Origin: Membranipora membranacea
Taxonomy: Eukaryota; Bryozoa; Gymnolaemata; Cheilostomatida; Membraniporidae
Assembly (NCBI GenBank): GCA_914767715.1
Contig: OU612066.1
Coordinates: 32,090,283 to 32,154,282, forward strand
Reading direction: 5' to 3'
DNA: 64,000 bases
Below are positions 22,901 to 35,059 of this stretch, in pieces (the stretch's first letter is position 1; every line of letters begins with the position of its first letter). The notes below the pieces were generated by a model. It saw nothing but the letters and a program-made list of their open reading frames with translations. It did not search any database and was not told the DNA's origin. A program made the position numbers and the translations under genes.

Positions 22901-23743
22901 ATTTTATTTGACCACAATGCAATCTTGCCTGACAGAATATTTATAATCTTTGGATTAGGTTAATCACCATTTGACCTTGCGTATTATTTATCAGTGATCC
23001 AGAATGGATAACAACTCTTTTCACAAGCCCTAACATTAGATGTTGGTAAAAATAAGAGCAGCGTGGGTCATTGAGACATCGAACCAGCTAAGTAATTATT
23101 TGTGTTTAACCAAGGTCTGAGTCAGATCTGAGTCAGATCGTAGTTTTGTAACTGTATGGTATTCAAATCATCGAACTCACTGTTTGAGAAGCAGTTGTTT
23201 CTTTATCTAAATGTATCATTATTATGAAAATAAGTTTATTACAGTTATACAAACACTTGCCTAGGATGGTTGCAATAGCTTTCAAGCTATGAACAAGACA
23301 CACTATTCATTATTTTATCATCAGTGAAGGATGTATGTTGAATAATTGTTGATAGAAACAATCTTTTGGTAATATAAACTATAACACTGGTGTATGTCAT
23401 ATTAGCCTTTTGGTATGATCAGAGTTCCCTATAAACATTTGTGGTCTGCAGCAAACATTGTGTCACATCACTATGTTTGCATTGAAGCCGAATCATTCAG
23501 GTGTTACCATGGCAATGTAACAACAACAACTATAGCGTTGGGGAATCCAGTTCAGACCTGCCTGGAAAAGTATCAGACTTGCCATATATTTTTTTTAATA
23601 ACCGACTAATTAAATTTTTAATTACAACTCAATTTCAAAATTTTTTGTTTCGCATAAGTAACGAGAAGTGCATTTCTAAATTTTTGCTGCCTCTTCTAGT
23701 GGTTTTATGGAATAGCACAATTCTGACGCAACGATCCCTTTAA
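19924..23743 (+). mobile_element. 3.8-kb TTAA/AGGG element, probably Kolobok-type
   Basis: Bounded by TTAA at 19924-19927 and 23740-23743, with perfect 19-bp inverted ends AGGGATCGTTGCGTCAGAA. The first six bases are shared with the element at 13892-17418. The interior carries plus-strand exon-like segments at 20964-21046, 21312-21470, 21854-22001 and from 22467, some of them THAP-like. TTAA targeting, purine-rich ends and a THAP domain together fit the Kolobok superfamily. I found no DDE catalytic core, so the copy is probably decayed or internally deleted. Confidence 0.7.
20964..22560 (+). pseudogene. THAP-like transposon gene fragment
   Basis: An exon after acceptor TTTTTGTGTAG starts MPNRCIAAG, the usual THAP opening, but the expected second zinc cysteine is Arg (CGT) and a stop follows LQLFG; it ends at GTAAGTG (21047). 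An exon at about 21312 reads LKLKKDAIPWA, like the THAP C-terminal LKxxAIP signature. With one frameshift it continues as PEPAVPEEGSGSTRASRRI to donor GTACG near 21470. It then splices in phase to an acidic exon, 21854-22001 (EDGCSETESDTGDT), which ends A|GTGAGT and joins in phase to 22467 onward (SWQQLTLKDFWQTSLALSNHY). The stop and the lost cysteine indicate a pseudogene. The role would be transposon-end recognition; that is inference. Confidence 0.5.
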
Positions 23744-24337
23744 ACAGCTTTGGATAAAAATACTCTTAGCAGTGAAAAACAAGCAACATTCCCTCTTCGA
23801 GACTGGAATAGGTGAGTAACTTTATAATACAGTAGACAATAACATTGCATTGTCTCAATAATGAAGGTAGTGGTTGATAGCACTTATTTCCCGATTGCAA
23901 AAATCTTTCTCTGTGAAGGCTTGTTCGTCGCTCATGGCTCTTTTAAATCCAAATTCATTTATGTTTTTAACTCAAATCTTTTTTATTTTCTCTTTCGTTT
24001 TCTCTTTTGCAGTCTTGAGTATCGGTATTATTTTAGAGCGGACATCGAAGTATCTCCGTTTCTTGGTAGGCGAGGATTTAACCTTATACTTCCGCCGCTT
24101 CGACAGAAACTGTCCCGCTAATTGTGTACCAACTATTCTCCTAAGCATAAGCTCTGCAAAAGGTTAAATCTGTGATTAGGATCATTAATCACCATGAAGT
24201 TGCGATATTATGCTCTTTTATACTATTTATTTACATTGTCAGGCTGGGCCAGGCCAGTTAGGCAGTATAGGCTTTTATAATGCAATCAAATTGCGATTAA
24301 ATGACAAGATAATAGTGATGGTAATAAACAAACATAC

Positions 24338-25948
24338 CATCTCTACTCAAGTGCTTCGCATTCTTCTCACTTGTATTGTCGCAATCTACAATCGGCGTTG
24401 AGGTGCTGGGCAGACTCGAAAGGTTTTCAGCCCTAGGGGTTGATTCACCTAAAATTTAGAAAGTTGAATCAAGGATACAAACAAACATACATATATTATT
24501 AAATGTATTTCTACAACAGGGATAATGGCGCTCAATTTTTGCCTCTGTCACTGTCAGCAGTATTCATCATCACCAACAAACACTAACTGCGACTTGGGCA
24601 ACATTTGATTTGCTATTTGCTATTAATTTAATTTAGTGTCATTTTATTTCGTTCCATGCTTCAGTCCTCGTAATACCTGAAGGGTGTATCATGGAAACGG
24701 AGAGGTCGGTGATTGGTGTCTTCGATACATGCGATACATCCAGTCTAGTTTTCTTGAATGGAGTACACATAGCACTGCGAAAGATCATTGACACCTTCAA
24801 ATATGAATTCCAAGGTTTGTGTTATTAAATCAACCATTAAAAGGACTCAATACATGTGATTGGGACAGAGGGAATTTGGAAATATCCATAAAGATGAAAA
24901 TTTAGGATAAAATTTACAGATTTTGGCACAAGTCTGTACCTAGTGAAAATTTGGTTAATACCTGCTGTCTTGTAGAGGATATATGAGAGTCACTGTCAAT
25001 ATCTGATTCCTGACATTCTTCCTCATCTGGAGGCACTGAAACTATTGAGACGACATTATTATTATTCTGAGATCATGCCAAGTAATTATCCATACCCCCT
25101 TCACCCAATACCAAATATACCCCAATCAAAACTTACCTATTTCTGTGATCATCTCAGGCTTCTCCTCGTCATCCTGTTGTTGCTGGTTTGAGTCACCAAT
25201 ATCCTCCAGCGATTCAGCGCTTTTCTCCCTGTCATCAATTTCATCTTCAACAGCAGCTATATCACAGCTTGCCAGTGGTTTGGCTTTGTAGACTGAGAAG
25301 CAGCTAGAGATATGGTCCCAAACATCATTAATATTTGGATCACTGTAAATACCGACAGTGATAACATGTCCTTAAAAACTTCAATATTTAATGAGATATG
25401 GATGATCAACATTAATAAATCCAACTTTGCTCAGTATGCAACAGAGCAATACTCTCCTAGATGTTAGGTAATATTTACCGGAAATGCATTAACTGTACAT
25501 AGTTTCCTGGTCTTTCTTCCGCCTCACCCTCTCCGTCCAAAAAACTTCATGACCCGTCTTGGAGTTCCTCATGCCAGCATTCATCTAGGAGATAATCGGA
25601 AATTCTCTCCTTATGCGCATCAAAAGCTGCAGGATCTTCATCAATCATACTCTGTGTGATGGTTGTGTTTTTCCTCTTTGGAAATAGCTCACTCATCCTT
25701 GCGATTGTGACCTCAGCGACCTGCCGAAATCACCTTCCAACCGCTTCATATGAAGGCTTGTCATGGTGTTCACTTGTATATGCTCAGCTTGATAGTTAGT
25801 GCTATCCTCAGTTTCTTTAATATCTCTAAAGAAACGTTTTTGGCACTCAGCATTGAGTGATCTCAATGCCACTATCCTGAACCACTCTGGGAAGTGTGAA
25901 GTTATGGAATGCAATGGCATTCCGAACATTGCCCGGTGGGATACTTGC
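24338..25948 (-). pseudogene. Transposon-derived gene, 3' exons, with frameshifts
   Basis: Four minus-strand exons: 25479-25948, 25137-25342, 24962-25035, 24338-24448. The first three join in phase (CG|T, then G|TG). The first contains HSITSHFPEWFRIVALRSLN, then AECQKRFFRDIKETEDSTN, a one-base frameshift near 25735, then ISDYLLDECWHEELQDGS, a TGA stop, and GNYVQLMHFR. The rest is acidic and Ser/Thr-rich (for example DEEECQESDIDSDS). Join four is out of phase by one base. The ALRSLNAE..F..IK...TNY.AEHI pattern resembles the C-terminal part of uncharacterised proteins found in many copies in invertebrate genomes, probably transposon-encoded. An upstream exon-like segment at about 26065-26250 reads DYVVLVSVHAGRSMNVVDPE. 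Confidence 0.6.
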
Positions 25949-26797
25949 CTAGATGCACCGAATAGCTAAAACTATAATAAAATGTCATTTAACAATTTTG
26001 CTAATTTCTGTAAGAACTGAACAAGTGCTTCACATCATGTTTTGATCTAGAAGTGAAAATACATGCGATTTATATTAAAATTTTCCTTTTTGAAATTCAG
26101 TCGGAACACATAGGTGAGAGATTCCTCCATATCAAGTGGTTTTAAATTTGTGTGAATCACCAACTCAGGATCTACAACATTCATGGAACGGCCAGCATGA
26201 ACGCTTACAAGCACCACATAGTCCTTCGAATGGACTACTGTGAACTTTGAACTGTGAACTTTGAATTTTTAGATGGAGGCTTGTCTGAGGCATAACTGAA
26301 GACTTACATCTGACCCAGCAGAGGATGTTAGTTAGGCACCTCCATAGCAATGGGTTATCTTTGTCTGTGGAGATAATATTAGCAATTAAAACTTGTTCAG
26401 AATTTACATGCCTTATTCCCTTCAGTTTTTTACCAAAGAAACTATGCTTATTCCCCCTCCATTGCTCTAATCAGGTGAATCTGATCGAACATGTCCATGC
26501 TGTCTAGGATGTAATCTGAGGACACATTTCATCTCTTATTCTGTACTCGCAGCTATATGTCAGTGTTTTTGTAAGAAGCTCATTTATTTGTCAGCAAAGC
26601 AGCACTGCTGTGGATCCATCGCTATTATCTGCGTAGCAAACTTCAAATTGAAATAACACTATACCCATGATACGATAGCTCCAGAAATAGATGTAGGCCT
26701 AAAACAAATGTATGGCAACATAGTGAAGGTGTTTTGTTAATCACTCCATCAACTTTGCTCAGCAGTTTTTTGTGAGTCAGTTTGATGATAATTAGAG

Positions 26798-27540
<743 letters not shown>

Positions 27541-28269
27541 GGTTGTGTTATCAACAAACAACCTGGACTGCAGATTGCTAATCAATGCTATTCACAGGTG
27601 CAGACAGAGGCAGTGAAGCGGTGTTGTAAACCTGTGTGAACTGAAATAAGTGGATATAACTTCACCAGCAAACAGGACTGTATATATACAAAGAAAAAGG
27701 GCTTGATTATTGAGGAATTAACATCTCTTTATACACAGGTAAGATAACTCAGGTACAACAGTTTCTGCAAAGTGTATGCAGGGAAGGTGGGTCCCACCCG
27801 CCATGGTACTATCAATTCTCTAGATGATGGAGTGAAATCTGAGCTGTTGAACACTGGAGCAGCTATCTGGTACACAAGGTTCTTCCGAAAGCCTTCAATC
27901 ACAGTATTATGAGATCCTGGTGTAAAGATTCAACGAAGGTGTTTTAGGTGCTATGGAGTTCTTCAATCATTATCAATGCATCAGGTGGTTTACCTTTGTT
28001 TACATTTGGGAGTTGAGTATTCCTAGACCTGCCGTGTTGAGATGTGGTCAACTCCCAGAGTATAGCACCAGTTGTCGGAAATAAAGTTTCATCCGTGATA
28101 GTACCATATCGATCTATAGATCTAGCTATGGAATCAAGTCTCAAGGTTTACTGTTTTTTTATTGCAGTTGTCACCGTTTGTTAAATTGCAGCCGTCATAG
28201 TCACTAGCCTGCAACGAATTGTGTCTACCATGCAGTGCTTGTTTGTGACAGACATCTGGCTGTGTGGTT

Positions 28270-28960
28270 ATGTGTTGGTTACAATTACCTAAAAACTTCA
28301 GTCAGCTGTGTGTAATTCTCACAGGTCTCCTGGGATTGTTTTTATTTGACCGCACAATATTTCTAATTCGCTTGTCTCCTTCAATTGGCACACTTAGGTT
28401 CTACTCGTGTTTTTTCAAGTCTGTGTCGGAGTTTCTGTTTGTTGAGGGTTTCAAAGCTGAAATTTATTTTTTTTCCAGGCAGAACAATTTTTATGACATA
28501 ACTCTACCTGTTTGATATTTCAACATTATTTCCGTATTATAATGGACGCTGCTAGCTTTTACTCACTTTTTTATTTTGCCTCCCTAAGCTTTCTAAGTTT
28601 CTGCTTATAAAAACTACCATTTCACCTTTTTTTTCTCAAAGTTGCACATCATCGGCAATCGCATTGCAGTTAGCCATGTTGCCGTTCGGTAATTGAGGCC
28701 TGCAGCACCATCATTATATTTCTGTAGAAATTAAATAATGCATCAAGGGCTTGACCAGGCAGTTTGGCAATATTTCTGTCCTTGTTGCGCTTCTCCTGTT
28801 GCAATTTTGGTGCTGATTTTAGGCCATTGGCTCATAGAGACCATCCTCGTCAATTTTCTCAACCTGAAATCAATAATGACTTATTTGCAGGCATTTTAGC
28901 AAGCTTTGTCAATGCTCATATCACTCTAGCACCACTTCTTGGCCAGCTTCTTTAACGTTA
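28270..28960 (-). repeat. Dispersed repeat with decayed coding frame, copy 2
   Basis: Inverted relative of 1621-2330. On the minus strand the frame includes GLKSAPKLQQEK, then AKLPGQALDALFNFYRNIMM at about 28720-28850, matching copy 1 at most positions. An acceptor-like TTGATTTCAG precedes VEKIDEDGLYEP on this strand. The family is not recognised. Confidence 0.6.
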
Positions 28961-29674
28961 GGCCTAAACTTCTGGTAACTTGCTGATGACTTTCCACCTC
29001 ATATGATGCAGAATGTTGAGGTGTATCTTCTTAGACTTGCTGATAATTTTCCACATTCTCAGATGATGCAGAATGTTGAGGATTATTATCTGTGATCTTA
29101 GCGCTAACTGCAGGCTACAATTGTGAGAATGATACGAAAATTCAATAGCTCAAATATTAGTTGGAATTAGCAAAATGGTCGAATATCTTGCTTCAGAAAC
29201 ACAGGGCATATACTGTCTTTTGCTTGTTTGATGGTGGAATTGACGCTGTAAAAATAATAAAATGGGAACCTGGTAACAAACAGCTTAGTTCGTGATCAGT
29301 TTGCTACATAATACATAGAAATTCAAAGGGTCATTACATAGAGCTTCAAAAACATAATATATATTATATTATGTTGTAAAAATTGACACAGTAAATTGAC
29401 TTAGAAAAAAGTTAGAAACGCTGGTTTCAAATAGTTGCATATTGATTGAAACATCGAATTATATTATGAAGCGCATCAAGAATATTTGATAACATGTGGA
29501 TCTGTTAAATAAAATATTACTTGTTAACCTTTCATGCAACGAAACTACTGTCTTTTGATAGGCAAAATGATCTTCCTTTGTGTTATCTATGACCAGTTTC
29601 TTTGTTCTTTGGCTGACCACAGCGTGAAGAAGGTTTTTCTAGAATTTGAAGGCTTACCTCTCAGTCTTTTTCGG

Positions 29675-29957
29675 CTACGTCAATACTGTGAGTATGCTAT
29701 TTTCGTCTCTTTCCCAATCAATATTGGTAGCACCCGAAGTAGGTGTCACAGATGACCTGTTGACAGGAACAGCCATTGTGTTTTTCTTGTGGAGTATTGC
29801 CATCTGATTGGTGTCAAACTCGTTGAGCTTGCTGATCAGGGCCTGCATAGTGATTATGTGAAACTCTGTATATGCAGAACCCTGCATCAGTCTAGGAGAA
29901 GCGCACCTAGTCATCAACGACTTTGTAGCCTGGTACGCCGTGCTGGTCTGATTTCTA
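29675..29957 (-). pseudogene. Exon-like segment of unknown gene
   Basis: After acceptor CCATTTCTAG a frame of about 90 codons opens: NQTSTAYQATKSLMTRCASP, then ALISKLNEFDTNQMAIL and SGATNIDWERDENSI. It stops just before a good donor, CTGAGAG|GTAAGC at about 29664, reachable only with a frameshift. Helical, polar composition fits a coiled-coil exon of a transposon protein, but I cannot assign it. Confidence 0.4.
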
Positions 29958-30480
29958 GAAATGGTTGAACTCAAACCCCACGATGGCTAGTCACTGGTTG
30001 ATAGTGTTGTCACAATCAATCTAGCTAAGTTCCCTATTTTTGCACATGCAAAGGGTTACATTACTAGTGACCTATTTATAGATGTTGTTGCTCTTTGTAC
30101 CTGCAATGGTAGTAAGATTTTTGTGTGGCTTTCATGGCTTGAGTTAGCTTCGACCTGGCTTGAGTTAGCTTCGACTTGGCTTGAGTAAGCTTCGCAGGTC
30201 CCTTAAGTGGTCAGTAAGCAAACTGGGTCCTCAATGATGTCTTCAACGAGCCCATGCTCCGGTATTCTGTGCATGTCTGAATTCTAGAAATTGAAAATTT
30301 ATACAACAATCACAGCAAGTACAAGATTCTGGTTGAATTCAAACACCATGGTGGCTAGTCACCGGTCAATAATGTTGTCACAATGATTCTAGCCCAGTTT
30401 TCTTTAACATGAAAAGGGTTAGTGAACAATTATGCTGTTGCTCTATCTACCTACAAGGGTAGTTATGATTTTTTGTGTCC
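29950..30480. repeat. Tandem duplication of ~180 bp, plus 21-bp repeats
   Basis: About 29950-30120 and 30290-30480 are similar copies (TTCTAGAAAT..TTGAA, GGTGGCTAGTCACCGGT against GATGGCTAGTCACTGGT, TGTTGTCACAAT). Between them, 30132-30197 holds three copies of a 21-bp unit GGCTTGAGTTAGCTTCGACC. No coding evidence. Confidence 0.7.
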
Positions 30481-31012
30481 TGTGTCAAGATCCAGGATCA
30501 GTTGATGTTATATACAATAATACCTGAGTCTATAGTCGCTGGACCTAGAAATTTGGTCGGTTTATATTGTGAGTGGTATGGCCGCAGTACAGAAACTTTT
30601 GAAACCAATTATTCAGACCTCAAATGTTTCATTCAAACGAACATTGTTTTCTCTATAATATAAATCCTTTAATTTGTTTGATAAATGATATTTGTGATCA
30701 TACTTGAATCAACTGGAGTAGATGCGGCCTGGTCTACAACCAACGCGACATGATAATCGCTGACCGACATCTGCAGCAGGTTTCAGTGGTTCCTCCTCGG
30801 GACATTGATGGTAGTGAAAATTCTGGCTTAAGGGTGACCTGTGGGCTCAGAGGAAGGGTATCACCGCCAGCACTAGTAGCCCTACTTGTTACGGGTTCTT
30901 GATGCTAAAAGACAATCACGATAAGATAATTTCTGGACCCTTTATCCTGTAAGAATGAATTTATAGTGCAAAAAGAATCATCCCACAGTGCCTATAATGA
31001 TGTGTTAGTTAC

Positions 31013-31785
31013 CTGAGACAGCGGAAACTTGTTGAGGTCAGACTCAAATCCTTCATCCTCTTCATAACCGGACATTTTTGCCATCCTTTCTGCCATCTTA
31101 TCCAGTATGGAGTCATCTGGAACTCCCAGAGATATATCCCTTCTTTAGATGTCCTGAAATGTGGTAGAGCTGAAAATTCAATACCCTCTGGGTCAGTGAT
31201 GCATGGAACATGTCTCTTCTGCTTCTCCCAGGTGGCATACGAGTCTTTAGAGAGGAGTTGAAGACCGGCTTGATCCACAGCGCTCTGGAGGCTGTCAGAA
31301 GGTTATAGATTTTAGCGTGTTGTTATACATGTAATCATGTAAATTGTCTCACCATGAATTTAACTTTTTGAGAACACACCATGATTGCGGCTAGGTAAAA
31401 ATGCAAAGTACTGAACTGTTAAAACTTTGAAATGCCAAAGGCCAAACATAAGCTTCCTCTCAACAAAACAAACAAACAATAAACAAAAGCATGGTAATTG
31501 TAAGGGCCCGTTCACTCACCATGCTGTCTGTCAGAATTTGTTGCTCTAGCTGCTGACGTTTGGCCTGTCTGAGGAGCTTTAGGTCTTTAGAGTCCCACTC
31601 AAATATGGTGGACAACAACCGAGACATGAAGATTGGATACCATGGATGAGAACCACCAGCTGTCGTGTTACCAATTCGTCTGATGAAGTGGTAGATATCC
31701 AAATACCTATTAGGTTCCATCCCATGAACAGATTCTCTGCCGCTGACTGGCTAGAGGATAATGTACAGCAGTTTCTGTCCACATA
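31013..31785 (-). pseudogene. DDE-like transposon gene (YVDxxCC family) fragment
   Basis: Two minus-strand exons. The upstream one (31520 to about 31780) reads LYVDRNCC and, after a frameshift near 31725, YLDIYHFIRRIGNTTAGGSH, then FMSRLLSTIFEWDSKDLKLL, ending at ATG|GTGAGTG. The downstream one (31013-31291) reads SAVDQAGLQLLSKDSYATWE, KRHVPCITDPEGIEF, then with a second frameshift VPDDSILDKMAERMAKMSGY and an acidic end, before donor GTAACT. I recall the order YVDRDCC, LDIWHFMRR, FM..L...IFEWD, HV.CI.DP.G from a large uncharacterised animal protein family, probably a DDE-type transposase with Asp in YVD. Two frameshifts mark it as dead. A paralogous fragment of the second exon is at 38140-38290. 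Confidence 0.65.
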
Positions 31786-32156
31786 CAGTACTTAGGCTGT
31801 TCGACTGCGTTATCTCTATACCTGGAACAGAATGAGTTGACAGAGGTTGAGAGATATATTGTGGAACAGAAGAATCAGGCACGAGAAACAGTTTTTTTCA
31901 ATCACATTGATAGTCCACAATAAAATAGTATTTTTATGGCTTTTTTTACATCTGATTTGTCAGACATTACAATGTAAGACAGTATTTAGCTACTCTCAGA
32001 ATCTGCAAAAAAAATGCACATCTGAGAACACAACGCCATAAATAAAACTAAGAGTATTAGGATTATTTTTTTAGGATTCCTTACCTTTTCACTAGACCTG
32101 GCCCGATTGGTTTCAATGAGCTGCCTTCCCTTTCTGTTAGAATTGATATTAAAATC

Positions 32157-32740
32157 TCACAATCCAATCTCCTTTGACACACTTGCATCCCGGCAGCAGA
32201 CCCCAGGACTAATCCATTGAGCTTGTCTAGGATCCATAACATTTGCAATAAAAAAATAGCATATAAAACAAAACAATTTGAACCAAATATAAGTTGCTTT
32301 CTTTGGGTTTGAGATTGAGTCCTGAACTCTCTGAATGCTCTTACTTAAACAAGTCATGAAAGTATGGACAACTCTTAACCAAAAGCTGCTCTGTATGAGA
32401 CACGTCAGGGCGTTTAGATTTGGGAATGAGTCAAAACTATCTGGACACACTGGCAAAACTGTCTTCGTTGTTCCACAATATTTTCCGACAGGAGCAAATA
32501 TTTGATGAAAAGCGACTAGACGCTTGGTGAAACAGGCAGCCTTGTAACCTGGGCGCCTCAGCAGCATCACAACTTGTTTTAAGTTCACGCTCCTCACTTT
32601 CCGACCTGTTACAACGGTCTCACTGCCGTCTTGTAAGCATCCCTCGCCTTCTGGGCATGATGAACATGTACAATCAATCTCTGGCATGCTTCACAGTCTT
32701 CCTTGGTGCATTCTCCATTTACCATTATTGATGCTCGTCT
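32157..32740 (-). pseudogene. Degenerate transposon ORF (second DDE-like family)
   Basis: On the minus strand one frame reads GECTKEDCEACQRLIVHVHH then AQKARDAYKTA, with a CxxxxCxxC pattern. A neighbouring frame continues VNLKQVVMLLRRPGYKAACF, TKRLVAFHQIFAPVGKYCG and on to about 32340. A one-base shift near 32630 joins them. The LQKVIMLPR..G.K...FT+R.VAF...FAPVG pattern is one I associate with repeated, uncharacterised invertebrate transposon proteins carrying an RNase-H-like core. It abuts the LINE fragment at 32800. It is broken by the shift, and the later part of the frame drifts off consensus. Confidence 0.5.
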
Positions 32741-32799
32741 TCCATCTTCAATGCTGTGCACACTTCACGCTCTTCCTCTCCTAGTTCAGCGAATTAAAT

Positions 32800-33775
32800 A
32801 TTCATATTGTATTCTCCAAGTCAACGAACAACATGTGTAGCCCTTTATTAAATTCTCTGTACTTCTCTTGCAGCATACGCAGACAAAACATTGGTTCTGC
32901 AGTTGATTTTCCTCTCTGGAAGCCATATTGGTTGCCTTTAATCTTGACTATTTCTCTCAATCTAGCCTCGATCACTCTCTCATACAGTTTGAGTGAGTGA
33001 AAGAGTACCTTGATGCCTCGATAATTGCCACAGTTCAAAGGGTCACCCTTCTGCTTGTAAATAGGTACATTTTGCTCCTCCTCCACTCCTGCGGTATCCC
33101 TTCTCTCATAGCTTCCTTTGAACCACTGCTGACACAGCTGGGCTTTGCCCAGCAGTGCCACCAGTCAAAAATTTAAATAGAGAGTTGTGTCATCAAAACA
33201 TCTAGCCAGTAGCTTTGAATGGAGTTATATGAGCTCTCAAAATGTAAGCAGTATCTTCTTCCCCAGCCATCCACCATAAGTGATGACATATGTTGAGGTT
33301 GACCAATCAGGTTGGATCCCAGCTAGATTTGAAAGGCACCTGATTGGTCAACTTCAACTCATATGTCATCACTAATAGTGGATGGCTGGGGAAGAAGATA
33401 CTGCTTACATTTTGAGAGCTCATATAACTCCATTCAAAGCTACTGGCTAAAAGTTTTGATGCCACAACTCTCTATTAAAATTTTTTTTTGACTGTTGGCT
33501 ATGCTGGGCAAAGCCCAGCTGTGTCAGCAGTGGTTTAAGCAAGATGTTATCCATGTAGTGCCTGTGTCCTTCAGCTTCTTTATCAGCTCTATAGGGAGTT
33601 CATCAGGTCCTTTGGCTTTTGTTTTATCTTATACACTCACCTTATACGTCGTTGTTTGTACGGGTATTTCTGTCGTACACAGAAACTCCCTCATCTCCCT
33701 GCCTGACAATCCAGTAGTTCTCATATAACTCGTTCATCTCCTAACGACCTGCTTGAAATTGATTTCATCCACTCA
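32800..33775 (-). pseudogene. LINE reverse transcriptase fragment split by a palindrome
   Basis: This is the same family as 17428-19111. On the minus strand, about 33775-33536 encodes KAKGPDELPIELIKKLKDTG and WITSCLNH. After the 415-bp palindrome (33121-33535), 33120-32802 encodes IYKQKGDPLNCGNYRGIK, ERVIEARLREIVKIKGNQYG and LHMLFVDLENT. It stops at the first catalytic Asp region, so the palm and everything 3' are lost. A frameshift separates EGIPQEWRRSK from the next segment. Confidence 0.85.
33121..33535. mobile_element. 415-bp foldback palindrome inserted in a LINE
   Basis: Arms of about 190 bp run from AACCACTGCTGACACAGC to GACCAATCAGGT, and back from ACCTGATTGGTC to GCTGTGTCAGCAGTGGTT, around a 25-nt loop at 33313-33337. 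The arms are nearly identical. The outer part contains the smaller palindrome GCTGGGCAAAGCCCAGC. It interrupts the reverse transcriptase frame, which resumes on the other side. Foldback or MITE class; no coding capacity. Confidence 0.85.
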
Positions 33776-34680
33776 AGCCCCTCCCGCATGACCTTGGGAG
33801 GTAGTCGAGCTAGTCCTATGACCGGTGCACAAAAAGCCTTGTTTTTTCATGTGATCGGTATTTTGTGATCCAACCTTAACACAAAAAACATCAATGTTAG
33901 AATGCACCTTTGCTTGTACTACATGGATGACGCAATTGAAGAGGCTATATTTATAAATAAAACCATAAACAATGGTATTTACAAGATTAGTCTGATTTGA
34001 TATTCTTCAATTATGGTGTGAGTGCTGACTATCATTCCATGCACCCTGTGGAACCCTGCTACCTCCTCATTGTCTCTCATATACTGTCTGGGTTCATATT
34101 ATTACTACTGAAAGGAAACCATAATGAAAGATTTGGAGAAAGTTTACTCCAAGTTACGAGATAGGAACTGGACAACTTAAGATTCAACGAAAGATTTTGG
34201 AAGAGTTTACTGAAATTAACTATAAGCTACAAGATAGGATCTAGACCTCTTGCTAAAATATTGATTTCGAGCACTCCTAAATTTTTTGAGGTTTACTTAC
34301 AATTATGAACAACAGAAAGCACATCAAAACTGCGAAAAGGGTATTTAAGACTTGCCGAAAGATTCGGAGGAGGTCCATTCAAGTTATCGAGAAGATAACT
34401 AGAAATCATAGATTTGTAGGAAGATAATACAGCGCACCATAGTTTTGCTAGAGTTTTTGAATGGTTTCATTTTGTATGACAATTATTTTACAGCTTTAAA
34501 ATTTTTGCGAATGTTGGTTGGTTGGTTGATATTGTACTGGAGCTTTTGAGTTTGCTTTGCTGTTTCTGAGGTACCATGACATTAGCTTTTCCTCTTCGTC
34601 ATTAGGTCATTAGGCTGTGACATCACTTTCACTCAGGCAATCATGGTTACCATGAATTTTGCAGATTGGGAGTAAAATTT
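33776..34680. other. No recognisable gene
   Basis: AT-rich sequence with partly repetitive ATTTTGGAAGAGTTTACT-like phrases near 34135-34400 but no exon or element I can support. Confidence 0.4.
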
Positions 34681-34690
34681 ATTGTGTCAC

Positions 34691-34997
34691 AAGAGGTTTC
34701 TACAATATGCAATGGTTGACAATGTTTCAGCAGGGCGTTTGGATATGTCCCAAACTCTCTGGTTTCAGGTTGACAAACACTTATTTATGGTGTCACAATA
34801 GGTTTCTACAATATGCAATGGTTGACAATGTTTCAGCAGGGCGTTTGGATATGTCCCAAACTCTCTGGTTTCAGGTTGACAAACACTTATTTATGGTGTC
34901 ACAATAGGTTTCTACAATATGCAATGGTTGACAATGTTTCAGCAGGGCGTTTGGATATGTCCCAAACTCTCTGGTTTCAGGTTGACAAACACTTCAA
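34691..34997 (+). repeat. 106-bp tandem repeat, about 3 copies
   Basis: Near-identical units with GGTTTCTACAATATGCAATG beginning at 34695, 34801 and 34907, a period of exactly 106 bp. Because 106 is not a multiple of three, the two overlapping open frames at 34659-35058 read the same peptide in different frames and are not genes. Confidence 0.9.
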
Positions 34998-35059
34998 TGC
35001 CCCATCTAAATTCTTATTGGTCATGAATATATTATATGTAATATTATCAGACTTTTAAT

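Noticed and set aside
34659-35058. Two open frames of ~82 codons with identical internal peptides
   Set aside because: Produced by the 106-bp tandem repeat read in two frames.
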